The position numbers were made by a program, and so were the translations under genes. Positions 16,290 to 22,851 of a DNA stretch of 42,334 nucleotides are shown here, one piece after another; position 1 is the first letter of the stretch; each line of letters starts with the position of its first letter. A model generated the notes under the pieces. The model saw only the letters and a list, made by a program, of their open reading frames with translations. It was not told where the DNA came from and did not search any database. The DNA is from an uncultured Bacilli bacterium (GTDB taxonomy: Bacteria > Bacillota_I > Bacilli_A > RF39 > UBA660): NCBI GenBank assembly GCA_934183155.1, contig CAKPSB010000009.1, forward strand, positions 1-42,334, in the 5' to 3' direction.

Positions 16290-17066
16290 TCACCTACCTA
16301 AAACAAAAAACAAAAATTTAATACCCAAAATAATAGCTACAATTGAAACGCAAATAGGTAAAACAGTACCAAACAAACTATAAAAAGTATTAGGCATATT
16401 TTCAGCCCATTTTTTTGAATATTTTTCCTTTAACTCAGTGTTTGGATCAGTAACCTCTACTTGCGTGCCATCTATCAATGTTTTTAAATAAAGATTTTTT
16501 ATAGAATTTTTATCCATGCCTTTTGAGATAGTATAAGTTCCATATTTAGAAGATTTAACAACCAATGTTTTATTATTAGCTAAAGGAACGTCTAAATTTG
16601 AATAATAAGGATAAAAATACGTTTGTCCTTGAATAAAGAAAGCTTGAGTATAAACAAAATTTATATTATCACATGTATTAATGGGGTCAGATGATGAAAA
16701 TTCACAGTCATAAGCCCTTGGCATTCTATTAGTTGTTAAACCAAAATAATACTGATTATATTCATTATTTAAAAATGCTAAATTAGTGAAAGAATCTGTT
16801 TGATTATCAAAAAAAACAAAATGGAATTTGCTTTGGTAATAACTCCAATAAACATAAAAGGGATAAGATTGATTTTGGTAATATGAAATACGTTCGTCTA
16901 AATCTTGTTTTAGTGTTAACTTAGGATTGCGCTCACTTTTTTTTGTTGTTAAAACATCAATGTTTTCTTGCAAACGGTCTATATCATAAGTAAAAACTTC
17001 TTCTGCATGAACTGTAAAGAAACAACAAAAGAAAAGTGGTAAAATTAAAATAAATTTTTTAATCAT
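16290..17066 (-). CDS. Second secreted phage coat-like protein with shared signal peptide
   Basis: 258 residues. Signal peptide ends LFFCCFFTVHA, and the sequence LFFCCFFTVHAEEVFT is identical to that of the 450-residue neighbour. The mature part is polar, with a Cys pair (YDCEFSSSDPINTC) likely disulfide-linked, and a C-terminal helix at about 232-255 ending in GR. It could be a second minor coat or adsorption protein or a decoy product of gene duplication. The ATG overlaps the small upstream gene; its stop is 4 bases before the next ATG, whose RBS AGGTGAG lies in its last codons. Confidence 0.7.
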   Translation of the reverse strand: MIKKFILILPLFFCCFFTVHAEEVFTYDIDRLQENIDVLTTKKSERNPKLTLKQDLDERISYYQNQSYPFYVYWSYYQSKFHFVFFDNQTDSFTNLAFLNNEYNQYYFGLTTNRMPRAYDCEFSSSDPINTCDNINFVYTQAFFIQGQTYFYPYYSNLDVPLANNKTLVVKSSKYGTYTISKGMDKNSIKNLYLKTLIDGTQVEVTDPNTELKEKYSKKWAENMPNTFYSLFGTVLPICVSIVAIILGIKFLFFVLGR

Positions 17067-17217
17067 CTAAGAACGTGCCCCTTTCTATTAAAATTATTTC
17101 ATAATCTTTTTTGAAATTTGCTATTAATAAAACTAATATAAGTTCAATGGTACTATACAATTCGCGAAATATGTTTCCCTCAGAGGAAAAAGTTACAATG
17201 TAGTTTCTCCCCTTCAT
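17059..17217 (-). CDS. 52-residue phage protein of unknown function
   Basis: Begins MKGRNYIVTFSSEGNIF and has one hydrophobic patch (ELILVLLIANF) and a mixed-charge C-terminus. I choose the ATG at 17217, just after the coat stop (17219), with AAAGGGCG upstream; the longer frame starting inside the coat gene is less likely. It ends in an 8-base overlap with the next gene. No family recognised; it may mainly couple translation from the coat gene to the pIII-like genes. Confidence 0.55.
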   Translation of the reverse strand: MKGRNYIVTFSSEGNIFRELYSTIELILVLLIANFKKDYEIILIERGTFLDD

Positions 17218-17218
17218 A

Positions 17219-17398
17219 CTACGCCCTTTTAATTGCACCAATTAACCAATTGATACCTTTGCGAATTGCTACAACTGAAATTGAAACAGCAATAGTGGCA
17301 CCAATAGCAGCGGTTAAAGTTGGAACGATGCTAGATAAATCTAATGTAGAAAAATCAAAAGCACTTGCAGCTACAGCAGCTGAACCATCTAAGTACAT
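17219..17398 (-). CDS. Major coat protein, pVIII-like
   Basis: 59 residues: a short acidic, Ala/Ser-rich head (MYLDGSAAVAASAFDFSTLD), a hydrophobic helix (SSIVPTLTAAIGATIAVSIS, VVAI) and a basic tail (RKGINWLIGAIKRA). That charge layout (acid outside, helix, base facing DNA) is the hallmark of filamentous phage major coat proteins. There is no obvious cleavable leader, unlike f1 and Pf1; the Ala-rich head may be the N-terminus itself or be trimmed after ASA. Strong RBS AAAGGTGG seven bases before the ATG. It holds the gene VIII position. Confidence 0.85.
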   Translation of the reverse strand: MYLDGSAAVAASAFDFSTLDLSSIVPTLTAAIGATIAVSISVVAIRKGINWLIGAIKRA

Positions 17399-17420
17399 AA
17401 AAACCCACCTTTCTATTTTT

Positions 17421-17454
17421 TCGGCGAATACCGTGAACGAGAAGCATCGCCGAG
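17421..17454 (-). promoter_or_regulatory. GC-rich hairpin before the coat gene
   Basis: CGGCGA / TCGCCG stem around a 19-base loop, in the longest gap between structural genes (17399-17455). On the transcribed strand it is followed by As, not Us, so it is not a terminator for the operon. It could protect or process the coat mRNA 5' end, or act on the DNA (origin or packaging). Confidence 0.4.
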
Positions 17455-17455
17455 G

Positions 17456-17590
17456 TTAATGTATTAACCAACTTAAAAATTTTATAGTAAATTTAAAAGC
17501 CAAAAAAACTAGAAAAAACATTAAAATATAAAAGATACTATCAAGACAAAAACCAATCTCATTTAATTTGTTTAAAATATCAGTTTCCAT
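17456..17590 (-). CDS. 44-residue single-pass phage membrane protein
   Basis: Starts METDILNKLNEIGF and carries one helix of about 20 residues (IFYILMFFLVFLAFKF) with a short C-terminal tail. RBS AAGGTGAG before the ATG at 17590. Size, topology and place just before the coat gene match pVII/pIX, the minor proteins at the end of the virion that emerges first. Homology cannot be claimed from so short a sequence. Confidence 0.65.
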   Translation of the reverse strand: METDILNKLNEIGFCLDSIFYILMFFLVFLAFKFTIKFLSWLIH

Positions 17591-17621
17591 ATCTCACCTT
17601 CAATAAAAAGTCTAAATTTGT

Positions 17622-17912
17622 TTACATAAATTGTTTTAATAAAATTAATATCAAAAGTAACAAAGTTACAATTTGTAAAAAGTGTTCTTCAATATATTTT
17701 TGAATAATAACCTTTTTTGATAATCTTTCTAATTCCTTTGCTGAAATTTTTTTATAATAGTTATAATCTATAAAAACCCCTTTATAAAGCACCTGTGTTG
17801 ATATAACAACCCAACCATACGAATTAACATCATTTGGACGATAAAAACTATAAAAACTATAAAATTTATAAACATAAGAATTGTCATTTTTTTTAAATAC
17901 AATTAAGAACAT
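17622..17912 (-). CDS. 96-residue phage protein with C-terminal membrane helix
   Basis: Tyr-rich N-terminal part (YKFYSFYSFYRPNDVNSYGW), then a charged helix (AKELERLSKK) and a C-terminal hydrophobic segment IVTLLLLILILL. The ATG overlaps the stop of the upstream ssDNA-binding-like gene in TAATG, so they are co-translated. Not recognised; a tail-anchored assembly or coat protein is possible. Confidence 0.65.
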   Translation of the reverse strand: MFLIVFKKNDNSYVYKFYSFYSFYRPNDVNSYGWVVISTQVLYKGVFIDYNYYKKISAKELERLSKKVIIQKYIEEHFLQIVTLLLLILILLKQFM

Positions 17913-18220
17913 TAATTATTAAAGTTTCTAACACTATATCCATTAATCGAAACAACTATTTTTTTATAAGTATTACTTTTACCATAAATTGGTTTATCCT
18001 CTAAAACAATATCAACTAACTTATTTAAGTTAGATTTTAACTTTTCAAAAGCGTCCTCAGAACAATAACTAGTTAATAAAACTAAACCATAATGGTTTTT
18101 TATAGGTGCCGTTTGTACTCCAAAATTAACCTCATACATAACAGAAACCTCTCCAGTTTTATTATTAGTTATCTCTTTTTTATCAAAATTTATTATTTGT
18201 GCTTTTAACTTATTTTCCAT
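17912..18220 (-). CDS. Putative phage ssDNA-binding protein (gV-like)
   Basis: 102 residues, soluble, beta-rich by pattern (KAQIINFDKKEI, VMYEVNFGVQ, IVVSINGYSVRNF), slightly basic, no membrane segment. Size and place near the head of the operon, before the small coat genes, match gene V proteins (87 residues in f1), which coat new single strands before packaging. The call rests mainly on position and fold pattern. RBS AAGAGG before the ATG at 18220. Confidence 0.55.
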   Translation of the reverse strand: MENKLKAQIINFDKKEITNNKTGEVSVMYEVNFGVQTAPIKNHYGLVLLTSYCSEDAFEKLKSNLNKLVDIVLEDKPIYGKSNTYKKIVVSINGYSVRNFNN

Positions 18221-18401
18221 GTTTATACCTCTTTTCTTTCATAATAACAAATTTTTTTAAATCATTTAAACAAATAACAGTTATAACCTTAGTATAAAAA
18301 TCTTCTATACCAAACAAATAACACAACGTCCCCTCTTCTTCAACATCAAATTTTTCATCTGGTGCGTCAACTTCAATAAATGCACAATAAATTTTTCTCA
18401 T
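18210..18401 (-). CDS. Small acidic phage protein, first gene of the operon
   Basis: 63 residues from the ATG at 18401, chosen because AAAGGAG lies 5 bases upstream; a start seven codons earlier would fall within the operator region without an RBS. The sequence is acidic in the middle (DAPDEKFDVEEEG) and basic at the end (KEKRYKHGK). It overlaps the next gene by 11 bases. Not recognised; an early regulator or replication helper would suit the position. Confidence 0.6.
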   Translation of the reverse strand: MRKIYCAFIEVDAPDEKFDVEEEGTLCYLFGIEDFYTKVITVICLNDLKKFVIMKEKRYKHGK

Positions 18402-18419
18402 AAAAACTCCTTTCGTATT

Positions 18420-18493
18420 CATTCAAATGAATGAATGTAACTATATTGTAGCATTCAAATGAGTGCGTGTCAAGGCATTTAAACAAATGAATG
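18420..18493. promoter_or_regulatory. Lysogeny control region with three operator-like repeats
   Basis: Site 1 CATTCAAATGAATG (18420-18433); site 2 CATTCAAATGAGTG (18452-18465), 32 bp away, about three helical turns; a third related element, CATTT-AAAC-AAATG, at 18476-18489 with CAAATGAATG at 18484-18493. Half-site CATTC / GAATG. Site 2 fills the promoter spacer and site 1 covers the transcription start of the phage operon, so a bound repressor would block it. The divergent repressor gene is next to it. Confidence 0.7.
18445..18473 (-). promoter_or_regulatory. Strong sigma-A promoter of the phage operon
   Basis: On the minus strand: consensus TTGACA (18473-18468), 17-base spacer, TACAAT (18450-18445). 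It reads into the structural operon, with the first start codon about 45 bases beyond the -10. Confidence 0.85.
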
Positions 18494-18519
18494 ATATTCT
18501 AAATATGGAAGTGAGAAAA

Positions 18520-18759
18520 ATGTTTTTAAAAAGATTAAAAAATTTAAGGGAAGACAATGATTTATTTCAACAAGATATCGCGAATTTATTAAAAATAACA
18601 AGACAACAATATAGTTTATATGAATTAGGAAAAAGAGACCTACCAATTGACTTATTAGTAACATTGGCTACTTTTTATAAAACTTCAAGTGATTATATTT
18701 TAGAATTAACAAATATTAAAGAACCATATAATAAAAATAGAAGGGAAAAAAATATATAA
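18520..18759 (+). CDS. Cro/CI-type phage repressor
   Basis: 79 residues from the ATG at 18520 (GGAAGTGAG RBS); the longer frame from 18463 runs back through the operator and promoter and is less likely. XRE helix-turn-helix fills residues about 5-60: LKNLREDNDLFQQDIANLLK, ITRQQYSLYELGKRDLP, LLVTLATFYKTSSDYIL. It lacks any C-terminal cleavage or oligomerisation domain, so induction would not be by the LexA-type route. Divergent from the phage operon, it is the likely lysogeny repressor. Confidence 0.85.
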   Translation: MFLKRLKNLREDNDLFQQDIANLLKITRQQYSLYELGKRDLPIDLLVTLATFYKTSSDYILELTNIKEPYNKNRREKNI

Positions 18760-18762
18760 AAA

Positions 18763-18780
18763 AAGCAAGAAATTGCTTTA
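18763..18780 (+). terminator. Hairpin after the repressor gene
   Basis: AAAGCAA / TTGCTTT around GAAA or similar, directly after the repressor stop. It lacks a T tract and its right arm runs into the dif-like site, forming the phage-side XerC arm. Terminator activity is uncertain. Confidence 0.4.
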
Positions 18781-18845
18781 TATATTATGTTAACTTGTAT
18801 GTAGCAAGTCTCCGTGAGGGAAATCCTCTGACTTGCCTTTTTTTA
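18779..18845 (+). repeat. Right 67-bp direct repeat of provirus (attR side)
   Basis: Matches 12719-12785 at 66 of 67 positions (T at 18829). It contains the dif centre TATATA, the arm TTATGTTAACT and the GC-rich hairpin with T tract. Here the left arm (18768-18778, AGAAATTGCTT) is unlike dif, as in phage attachment sites. Read on the minus strand it still encodes the end of Rep, then diverges into non-coding sequence. Confidence 0.95.
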
Positions 18846-18879
18846 TTTATAAATATATAAATGAAGATTAAAATCACAT

Positions 18880-18914
18880 AAAAAGATTTAGAGTTTTTTT
18901 CTAAATCTTTTTTT
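18880..18914. terminator. Terminator right of the provirus
   Basis: AAAGATTTAGA pairs with TCTAAATCTTT around a T-rich loop, with Ts after and As before. It can serve the minus-strand exporter gene and block transcripts leaving the provirus. Otherwise 18846-18977 shows no gene. Confidence 0.65.
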
Positions 18915-18977
18915 ACTTTGGTCTTTATTTTGATTCATAAGTTATATTAAATTTGGTTTAATAATGAATACACTTCT

Positions 18978-19808
18978 TTATAGATTTAAAAATTTTAAGA
19001 GAAATCCACTTATAACACTTATAAAATATATAATAAATACTATTTTTAGGCATTCTTTTGGGCTTTTATCGCTTTTAAATAAGACTAATAGTGCTACTCC
19101 ACTATTGGCTAAAAGTCCTGTTAAAACGGCTGAAATTGGTAAAATATGATTTATATATAATTCTGTAAGTATTATGCTTGAACCACAGTTTGGAATAAGT
19201 CCAATAATACCAGTTATAAACGGTGTAAAGAATGTATTTTTATTAAGAATTGCTTTTATAGTGTTTTCACCAATATAATGGAAACAACTATTTAAAATAA
19301 ATGTAAAAATAAATATAAATATGAATATTTTAATGGTATGTTTTATTGCTGGTTTTATTATTCCGTGTTCACAATTACAGTGTTCATCTTTACATATATC
19401 ATAATGCTTTTTATTGTTGTCTTTTATAATCATATCTATAATAAATCCAGAGATGAAGCCAATAAGTATTTTAATTAAAATTAAACTTATTATTATATTA
19501 AAATCAGTATTTTCAGCTATTAATATTGGTAGCATTTCATCACTGGTTGATAGATAAACAGAAATAAGTGTTCCTAAGGTGATTATTCTAGTTATATATA
19601 AATTGGTAGCTAAAACAGAGAAACCGCACTGTGGTATAGCCCCTACTACACTACCAATAAGTGGTCCAAACTTCCCTGCTTTACTAATTATTTTTTCACT
19701 TTTTTTATTTAATTTATGTTCGGTGAATTCAATTATAATAAAGGCAATAAATAAAAATGGTAAGATTTTTAAATTATCAATAATTGTATCTATAATTATG
19801 TCTTTCAT
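18978..19808 (-). CDS. Putative multi-pass heavy-metal exporter (ArsP_2-like)
   Basis: 276 residues in two similar halves, each with a proline/cysteine signature: IGSVVGAIPQCGFSVLAT near 50-70 and ITGIIGLIPNCGSSIILT near 200-220. Between them lies a Cys/His-rich loop (HYDICKDEHCNCEHG) able to bind metal. This matches the family called putative 10TM heavy-metal exporter; related proteins are annotated as arsenic efflux or manganese transporters. Substrate is not clear from sequence. RBS CAGGAGG before the ATG; alone on its strand. Confidence 0.75.
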   Translation of the reverse strand: MKDIIIDTIIDNLKILPFLFIAFIIIEFTEHKLNKKSEKIISKAGKFGPLIGSVVGAIPQCGFSVLATNLYITRIITLGTLISVYLSTSDEMLPILIAENTDFNIIISLILIKILIGFISGFIIDMIIKDNNKKHYDICKDEHCNCEHGIIKPAIKHTIKIFIFIFIFTFILNSCFHYIGENTIKAILNKNTFFTPFITGIIGLIPNCGSSIILTELYINHILPISAVLTGLLANSGVALLVLFKSDKSPKECLKIVFIIYFISVISGFLLKFLNL

Positions 19809-19940
19809 ACTTGGCCTCCTGTTAATAATTATTATATCATTTTTTTAATAAAATAGTATTTATTTTAATTTTATTTGACAAGAATTTAATATTGCGATAG
19901 AATTTAGAAGGCAAATTAATAGAGGGATGTGAGTTTTAAG

Positions 19941-20426
19941 ATGAAAAGAATTTGGAGTTTTATGATCGTTTTATTTGTTATTATACTAATGATTTTTTTA
20001 GGAATATTAGGCAGTAAAGATGATGATAATCAAAATAATACAGATGAAAATACAGCAGCAACTTTTAAGAGTAATAAACAAGATGATATAAAGTTTGATG
20101 ACAAGAAGATAAATGTTTATGTTTTTTGGGGAAATGGATGTCCTCATTGTGAAGATTTGTATACTTTTTTAAATAGTTTAGACGCTAGGTACAAGGCATA
20201 TTTTAATATTTATAGTTTTGAGGTTTGGGATAATACGGAAAATAATAAATTTATGAAGGAAATGGCAAGCAAATTAAATGAGGAAGTTTCTGGCGTTCCT
20301 TATACAATTATAGGTAATAAAAGTTATTCTGGATATAATGAAAGTTTAGGTAAAACTATTAAAAAAGCTATTTTGGAAGAATATAAAAATAAGGGAAAAA
20401 ATGATATTTATAAAAATTGGAAATAA
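19941..20426 (+). CDS. Membrane-anchored thioredoxin-like protein (CPHC)
   Basis: 161 residues from ATG 19941 (AGAGGGATGTGAG RBS). Single N-terminal anchor (WSFMIVLFVIILMIFLGI), a polar linker rich in Asn and Asp, then a thioredoxin fold with FWGNGCPHCEDLY at about 62-74 and the cis-Pro loop SGVPYTIIG. CPHC is the DsbA-type active site, so an extracytoplasmic thiol oxidoreductase is likely. Divergent from the metal exporter with about 130 bases between; TTGACA-like sequence near 19875 may be its promoter. Confidence 0.82.
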   Translation: MKRIWSFMIVLFVIILMIFLGILGSKDDDNQNNTDENTAATFKSNKQDDIKFDDKKINVYVFWGNGCPHCEDLYTFLNSLDARYKAYFNIYSFEVWDNTENNKFMKEMASKLNEEVSGVPYTIIGNKSYSGYNESLGKTIKKAILEEYKNKGKNDIYKNWK

Positions 20427-20442
20427 TTTCCAATTTTTTATT
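20410..20442. terminator. Bidirectional terminator
   Basis: AAAATTGGAAAT / ATTTCCAATTTT perfect stem between the convergent thioredoxin-like and tag genes, with a T run to the right. Confidence 0.8.
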
Positions 20443-20980
20443 TATCTTTATACATAAAACAGTCTTTATCATGGGAATATATTATGCCTATTGCTTGAAG
20501 ATAAGAATAGATAGTAATACTGCCAACAAAGCTCATGCCTTTTCTTTTTAAATCTTTAGATATGGTATCAGATAGTGGTGATTTTGTTTGATTAATTTCA
20601 TAATAAATTTTATCTTTAGTAAATTTTTTTAAATATGCGTGGAAGGTTCCATATTCATTTTGAATTTGTTTAAATATTATGGCATTTTTTATACTGGCAG
20701 TTATTTTTAATCTATTTCTGATAATATCTTTGTTATTTAAAAGTTCGTTTATTTTATTGTTATCATATTTTATAATTTTATTTATATTAAAATTGTCATA
20801 GGCTTTTTCAAAGGCTTTCTTTTTATTTAAGATACATTCCCAAGAAAGTCCTGCTTGAAACATTTCTAATATGAGCATTTCAAACAAATTTTGTTCATTG
20901 AAATTTTGCTTTCCCCACTGCTTATCATGATAATCAATATATAATTTGTTTTTTGTGTTACACCATTTACATCTTTTCAT
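20438..20980 (-). CDS. tag: DNA-3-methyladenine glycosylase I
   Basis: 180 residues, normal for Tag. N-terminus MKRCKWC..., then YHDKQWG; the catalytic helix FEMLILEMFQAGLSWECIL; and the zinc site from Cys4, His18, His170 and Cys174 (HDKDC). The enzyme removes 3-methyladenine from alkylated DNA. Gene stands alone between a bidirectional terminator and a short spacer; RBS GAGGGAAC-like. Confidence 0.95.
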   Translation of the reverse strand: MKRCKWCNTKNKLYIDYHDKQWGKQNFNEQNLFEMLILEMFQAGLSWECILNKKKAFEKAYDNFNINKIIKYDNNKINELLNNKDIIRNRLKITASIKNAIIFKQIQNEYGTFHAYLKKFTKDKIYYEINQTKSPLSDTISKDLKRKGMSFVGSITIYSYLQAIGIIYSHDKDCFMYKDK

Positions 20981-21008
20981 ATTTGTTCCCTCTTTAAGGT
21001 TATTGTAA

Positions 21009-21034
21009 CAAAAAAAGTAGAATAAATCTACTTA
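21009..21034 (-). terminator. Terminator of the SDR gene
   Basis: AAGTAGA / TCTACTT hairpin overlapping the stop codon, followed on the minus strand by a run of Ts. Confidence 0.7.
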
Positions 21035-21814
21035 ATATGTTTGTCCACCGTCAACGGCTAAGTTTTGAGCTGATATATTAGATGCTTGCTTAGAACATAA
21101 GAATAATACGGCCATAGCAATGTCTTTTGGTTCTTGTGGTCTTCCCATTGGAATTGATTTAGTAAAAGCGGCAAATGTTGCATCTTTTTTACTATCATCA
21201 CCAGCTGTCATATTATTTAGCATTCCTTCCCATAATGGTGTTCTAATAATACCTGGAAGTATACAATTTATGTTTATATTATCTTTGGCATATTCTCTAG
21301 CTAAGCAAGCTGTTAGTTCTAATACAGCTGCTTTAGTTGCTCCATAAACGCTACAATTTGCTGAACCTAGTTTAGCAGCGATTGAAGACATGTTAACAAT
21401 TTTTCCATAATGGTTTTTTTGCATAATTGGTAAAACAGCTTTGCAACCATAAAGTGTGCCATTAATGTTAATGTTAAGTATTCTATCCATTTTGTCTTTA
21501 TCCATTGTTGTAAGTGGTTCTAGTGAACAAATACCAGCATTATTTACTAGAATGTCAATATTTCCAAGTTGATTAATAGTATATTCTACTAGTTTTTCAA
21601 ATTGTTCATACTTTGTAACATCAATTTCATAAGTTAAAACTTTTGTACCATATTTGTCTAATTCACTTTTTGTTTCATTTGCTGCAGTTATATTTAAATC
21701 AGCAATAACAACATTTGCGTGAGCTTTAACAAATTCTAAAGCAATGGCTTTTCCAAGCCCCATAGCGGCACCAGTAATAATTACGTTTTTGCCACTAAAA
21801 TCATAATTTATCAT
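21032..21814 (-). CDS. Short-chain dehydrogenase/reductase
   Basis: 260 residues, classical SDR. Cofactor loop TGAAMGLG near 15-22, Asp-Leu (VVIADLN) after the second strand suggesting NAD preference, NNAG near 90, catalytic Ser-Tyr-Lys in MSSIAAKLG and YGATKAAV, and a C-terminal NLAVDGGQTY. Family members reduce sugars, sterols or acyl-ACP ketones; this one is more like the hexose/glucose dehydrogenase group than FabG, but the substrate is unknown. Own RBS AGGAGG. Confidence 0.88.
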   Translation of the reverse strand: MINYDFSGKNVIITGAAMGLGKAIALEFVKAHANVVIADLNITAANETKSELDKYGTKVLTYEIDVTKYEQFEKLVEYTINQLGNIDILVNNAGICSLEPLTTMDKDKMDRILNININGTLYGCKAVLPIMQKNHYGKIVNMSSIAAKLGSANCSVYGATKAAVLELTACLAREYAKDNININCILPGIIRTPLWEGMLNNMTAGDDSKKDATFAAFTKSIPMGRPQEPKDIAMAVLFLCSKQASNISAQNLAVDGGQTY

Positions 21815-21877
21815 ATTTTCCTCCTTTGAATAGTTATATTGTTTACTATTCTAATTAAATTATACCACGTATTTTTT

Positions 21878-22747
21878 TTAATTTCCATGGGGATGAAAAT
21901 CTTTATAATTTTCTTGTAGTCTTTCGTTTGAAACATATGTATATATTTGGGTGGATGAAATATCACTATGACCTAGTAATTCTTGTATGCTTCTTAAATC
22001 AGCACCATGTTTTAATAAATGAGTAGCAAAAGAATGTCTTAAGGTGTGTGGTGAAAAATTGGTTTTAATATTTTTTTCTATAGCTATTTTTTTTAGTATT
22101 TTGAAAAATCCTTGTCTAGTCATTTTTTCACCATGATTATTTAAAAATAAATAGTTGTTTTCACTGTGTTTAAATAAATTGTAGCGATGATCTAAAATGT
22201 ATATTTTTAAGGCTTCGGTAGCATAATCGTTTAATGGAATAATACGTTCTTTTGAACCTTTGCCAAATATTCTAACTAAGCAGTTTTTTAAATCTATGTC
22301 ATTTACATTTAAATTGATAAGTTCACTTACTCTAAGTCCAGAACTATACATAAGTTCAAGCATAGCTTTATTACGAAAATCGAAATCTGTTACGGTATTT
22401 ATATCTAATAAAGTAAACACTTCTTCTTCTGAAAGAACTTTAGGCAAATTTTTTGCTTGTTTTGGATTGGAAATTAATGTAAGTGGGTTTGTTTTTGTAT
22501 ATTTGTTTATTTGTAAAAATTTGTAGAAACTTTTAAGGGTGCTTATTATTCTAGATACGCTTTTTGGACTTTCTTGTTTAGAGATGTTTTGTATGAATTT
22601 AGATACATCATTTTTTGTGACTTTTGTAAAATCTTTATTTATATAATTATAAAATTTTTTTAAATCTCTATTGTATGAATCTATGGTGTTTTCACTATAT
22701 TTTTTTTCAAATCTTAAGTATTCTATAAATTCATCTATTTTATTCAT
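21878..22747 (-). CDS. xerD: Xer-family tyrosine recombinase (XerD/XerC)
   Basis: 289 residues, the usual Xer length. N-terminal SAM-like core-binding domain (1-90), catalytic domain with Arg139 (SSGLRVSE), Lys163 (FGKGSKER), His234 and Arg237 (HTLRHSF), His260 (LLGHSD) and nucleophile Tyr269 (TQIYTYV). Ends HPHGN, close to the usual HPR tail. It should resolve chromosome dimers at dif. It lies 3 kb from the provirus, whose attachment repeats match dif. Whether it works alone (XerS/XerH style) or with a partner is not shown. Confidence 0.9.
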   Translation of the reverse strand: MNKIDEFIEYLRFEKKYSENTIDSYNRDLKKFYNYINKDFTKVTKNDVSKFIQNISKQESPKSVSRIISTLKSFYKFLQINKYTKTNPLTLISNPKQAKNLPKVLSEEEVFTLLDINTVTDFDFRNKAMLELMYSSGLRVSELINLNVNDIDLKNCLVRIFGKGSKERIIPLNDYATEALKIYILDHRYNLFKHSENNYLFLNNHGEKMTRQGFFKILKKIAIEKNIKTNFSPHTLRHSFATHLLKHGADLRSIQELLGHSDISSTQIYTYVSNERLQENYKDFHPHGN

Positions 22748-22818
22748 ATAATCACCATAATAATTTTAATGCAAATGGGAAATATTTACAACCATTATTA
22801 TTTTATAAATGTAAATCA

Positions 22819-22827
22819 TGGTATAAT
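22819..22827 (+). promoter_or_regulatory. Extended -10 promoter of rarA
   Basis: TGG followed by TATAAT (22822-22827), an extended -10, with GGGAGG RBS 15 bases on. No good -35. Confidence 0.5.
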
Positions 22828-22851
22828 AGTTGTTGTTAAGGGAGGAATTTT

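Larger units (their letters stand above)
12719..18845 (-). mobile_element. Inovirus (filamentous phage) provirus integrated at dif
   Basis: A 6,060-bp unit flanked by 67-bp direct repeats. One minus-strand operon from 18401 down to 12730 carries, in order, a small regulator, an ssDNA-binding-like protein, two small membrane proteins, a major coat protein, a 52-residue protein, two signal-peptide proteins, a pVI-like protein, a Zot/pI ATPase and an HUH initiator; a divergent repressor lies at the far end. Overlapping stops and starts are typical of a compact phage. No integrase is encoded, consistent with use of host Xer. No secretin is present. All reading frames look intact, so it could be active. 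Confidence 0.9.

Noticed and set aside
17250..17459. Plus-strand open frame of 69 codons
   Set aside because: It is antisense to the coat gene and the small membrane-protein gene, with no RBS; the minus-strand reading explains the sequence.
18463..18519. Longer repressor start at 18463
   Set aside because: It would run through the -35 of the divergent promoter and the operators; the ATG at 18520 has the RBS and begins the HTH domain normally.
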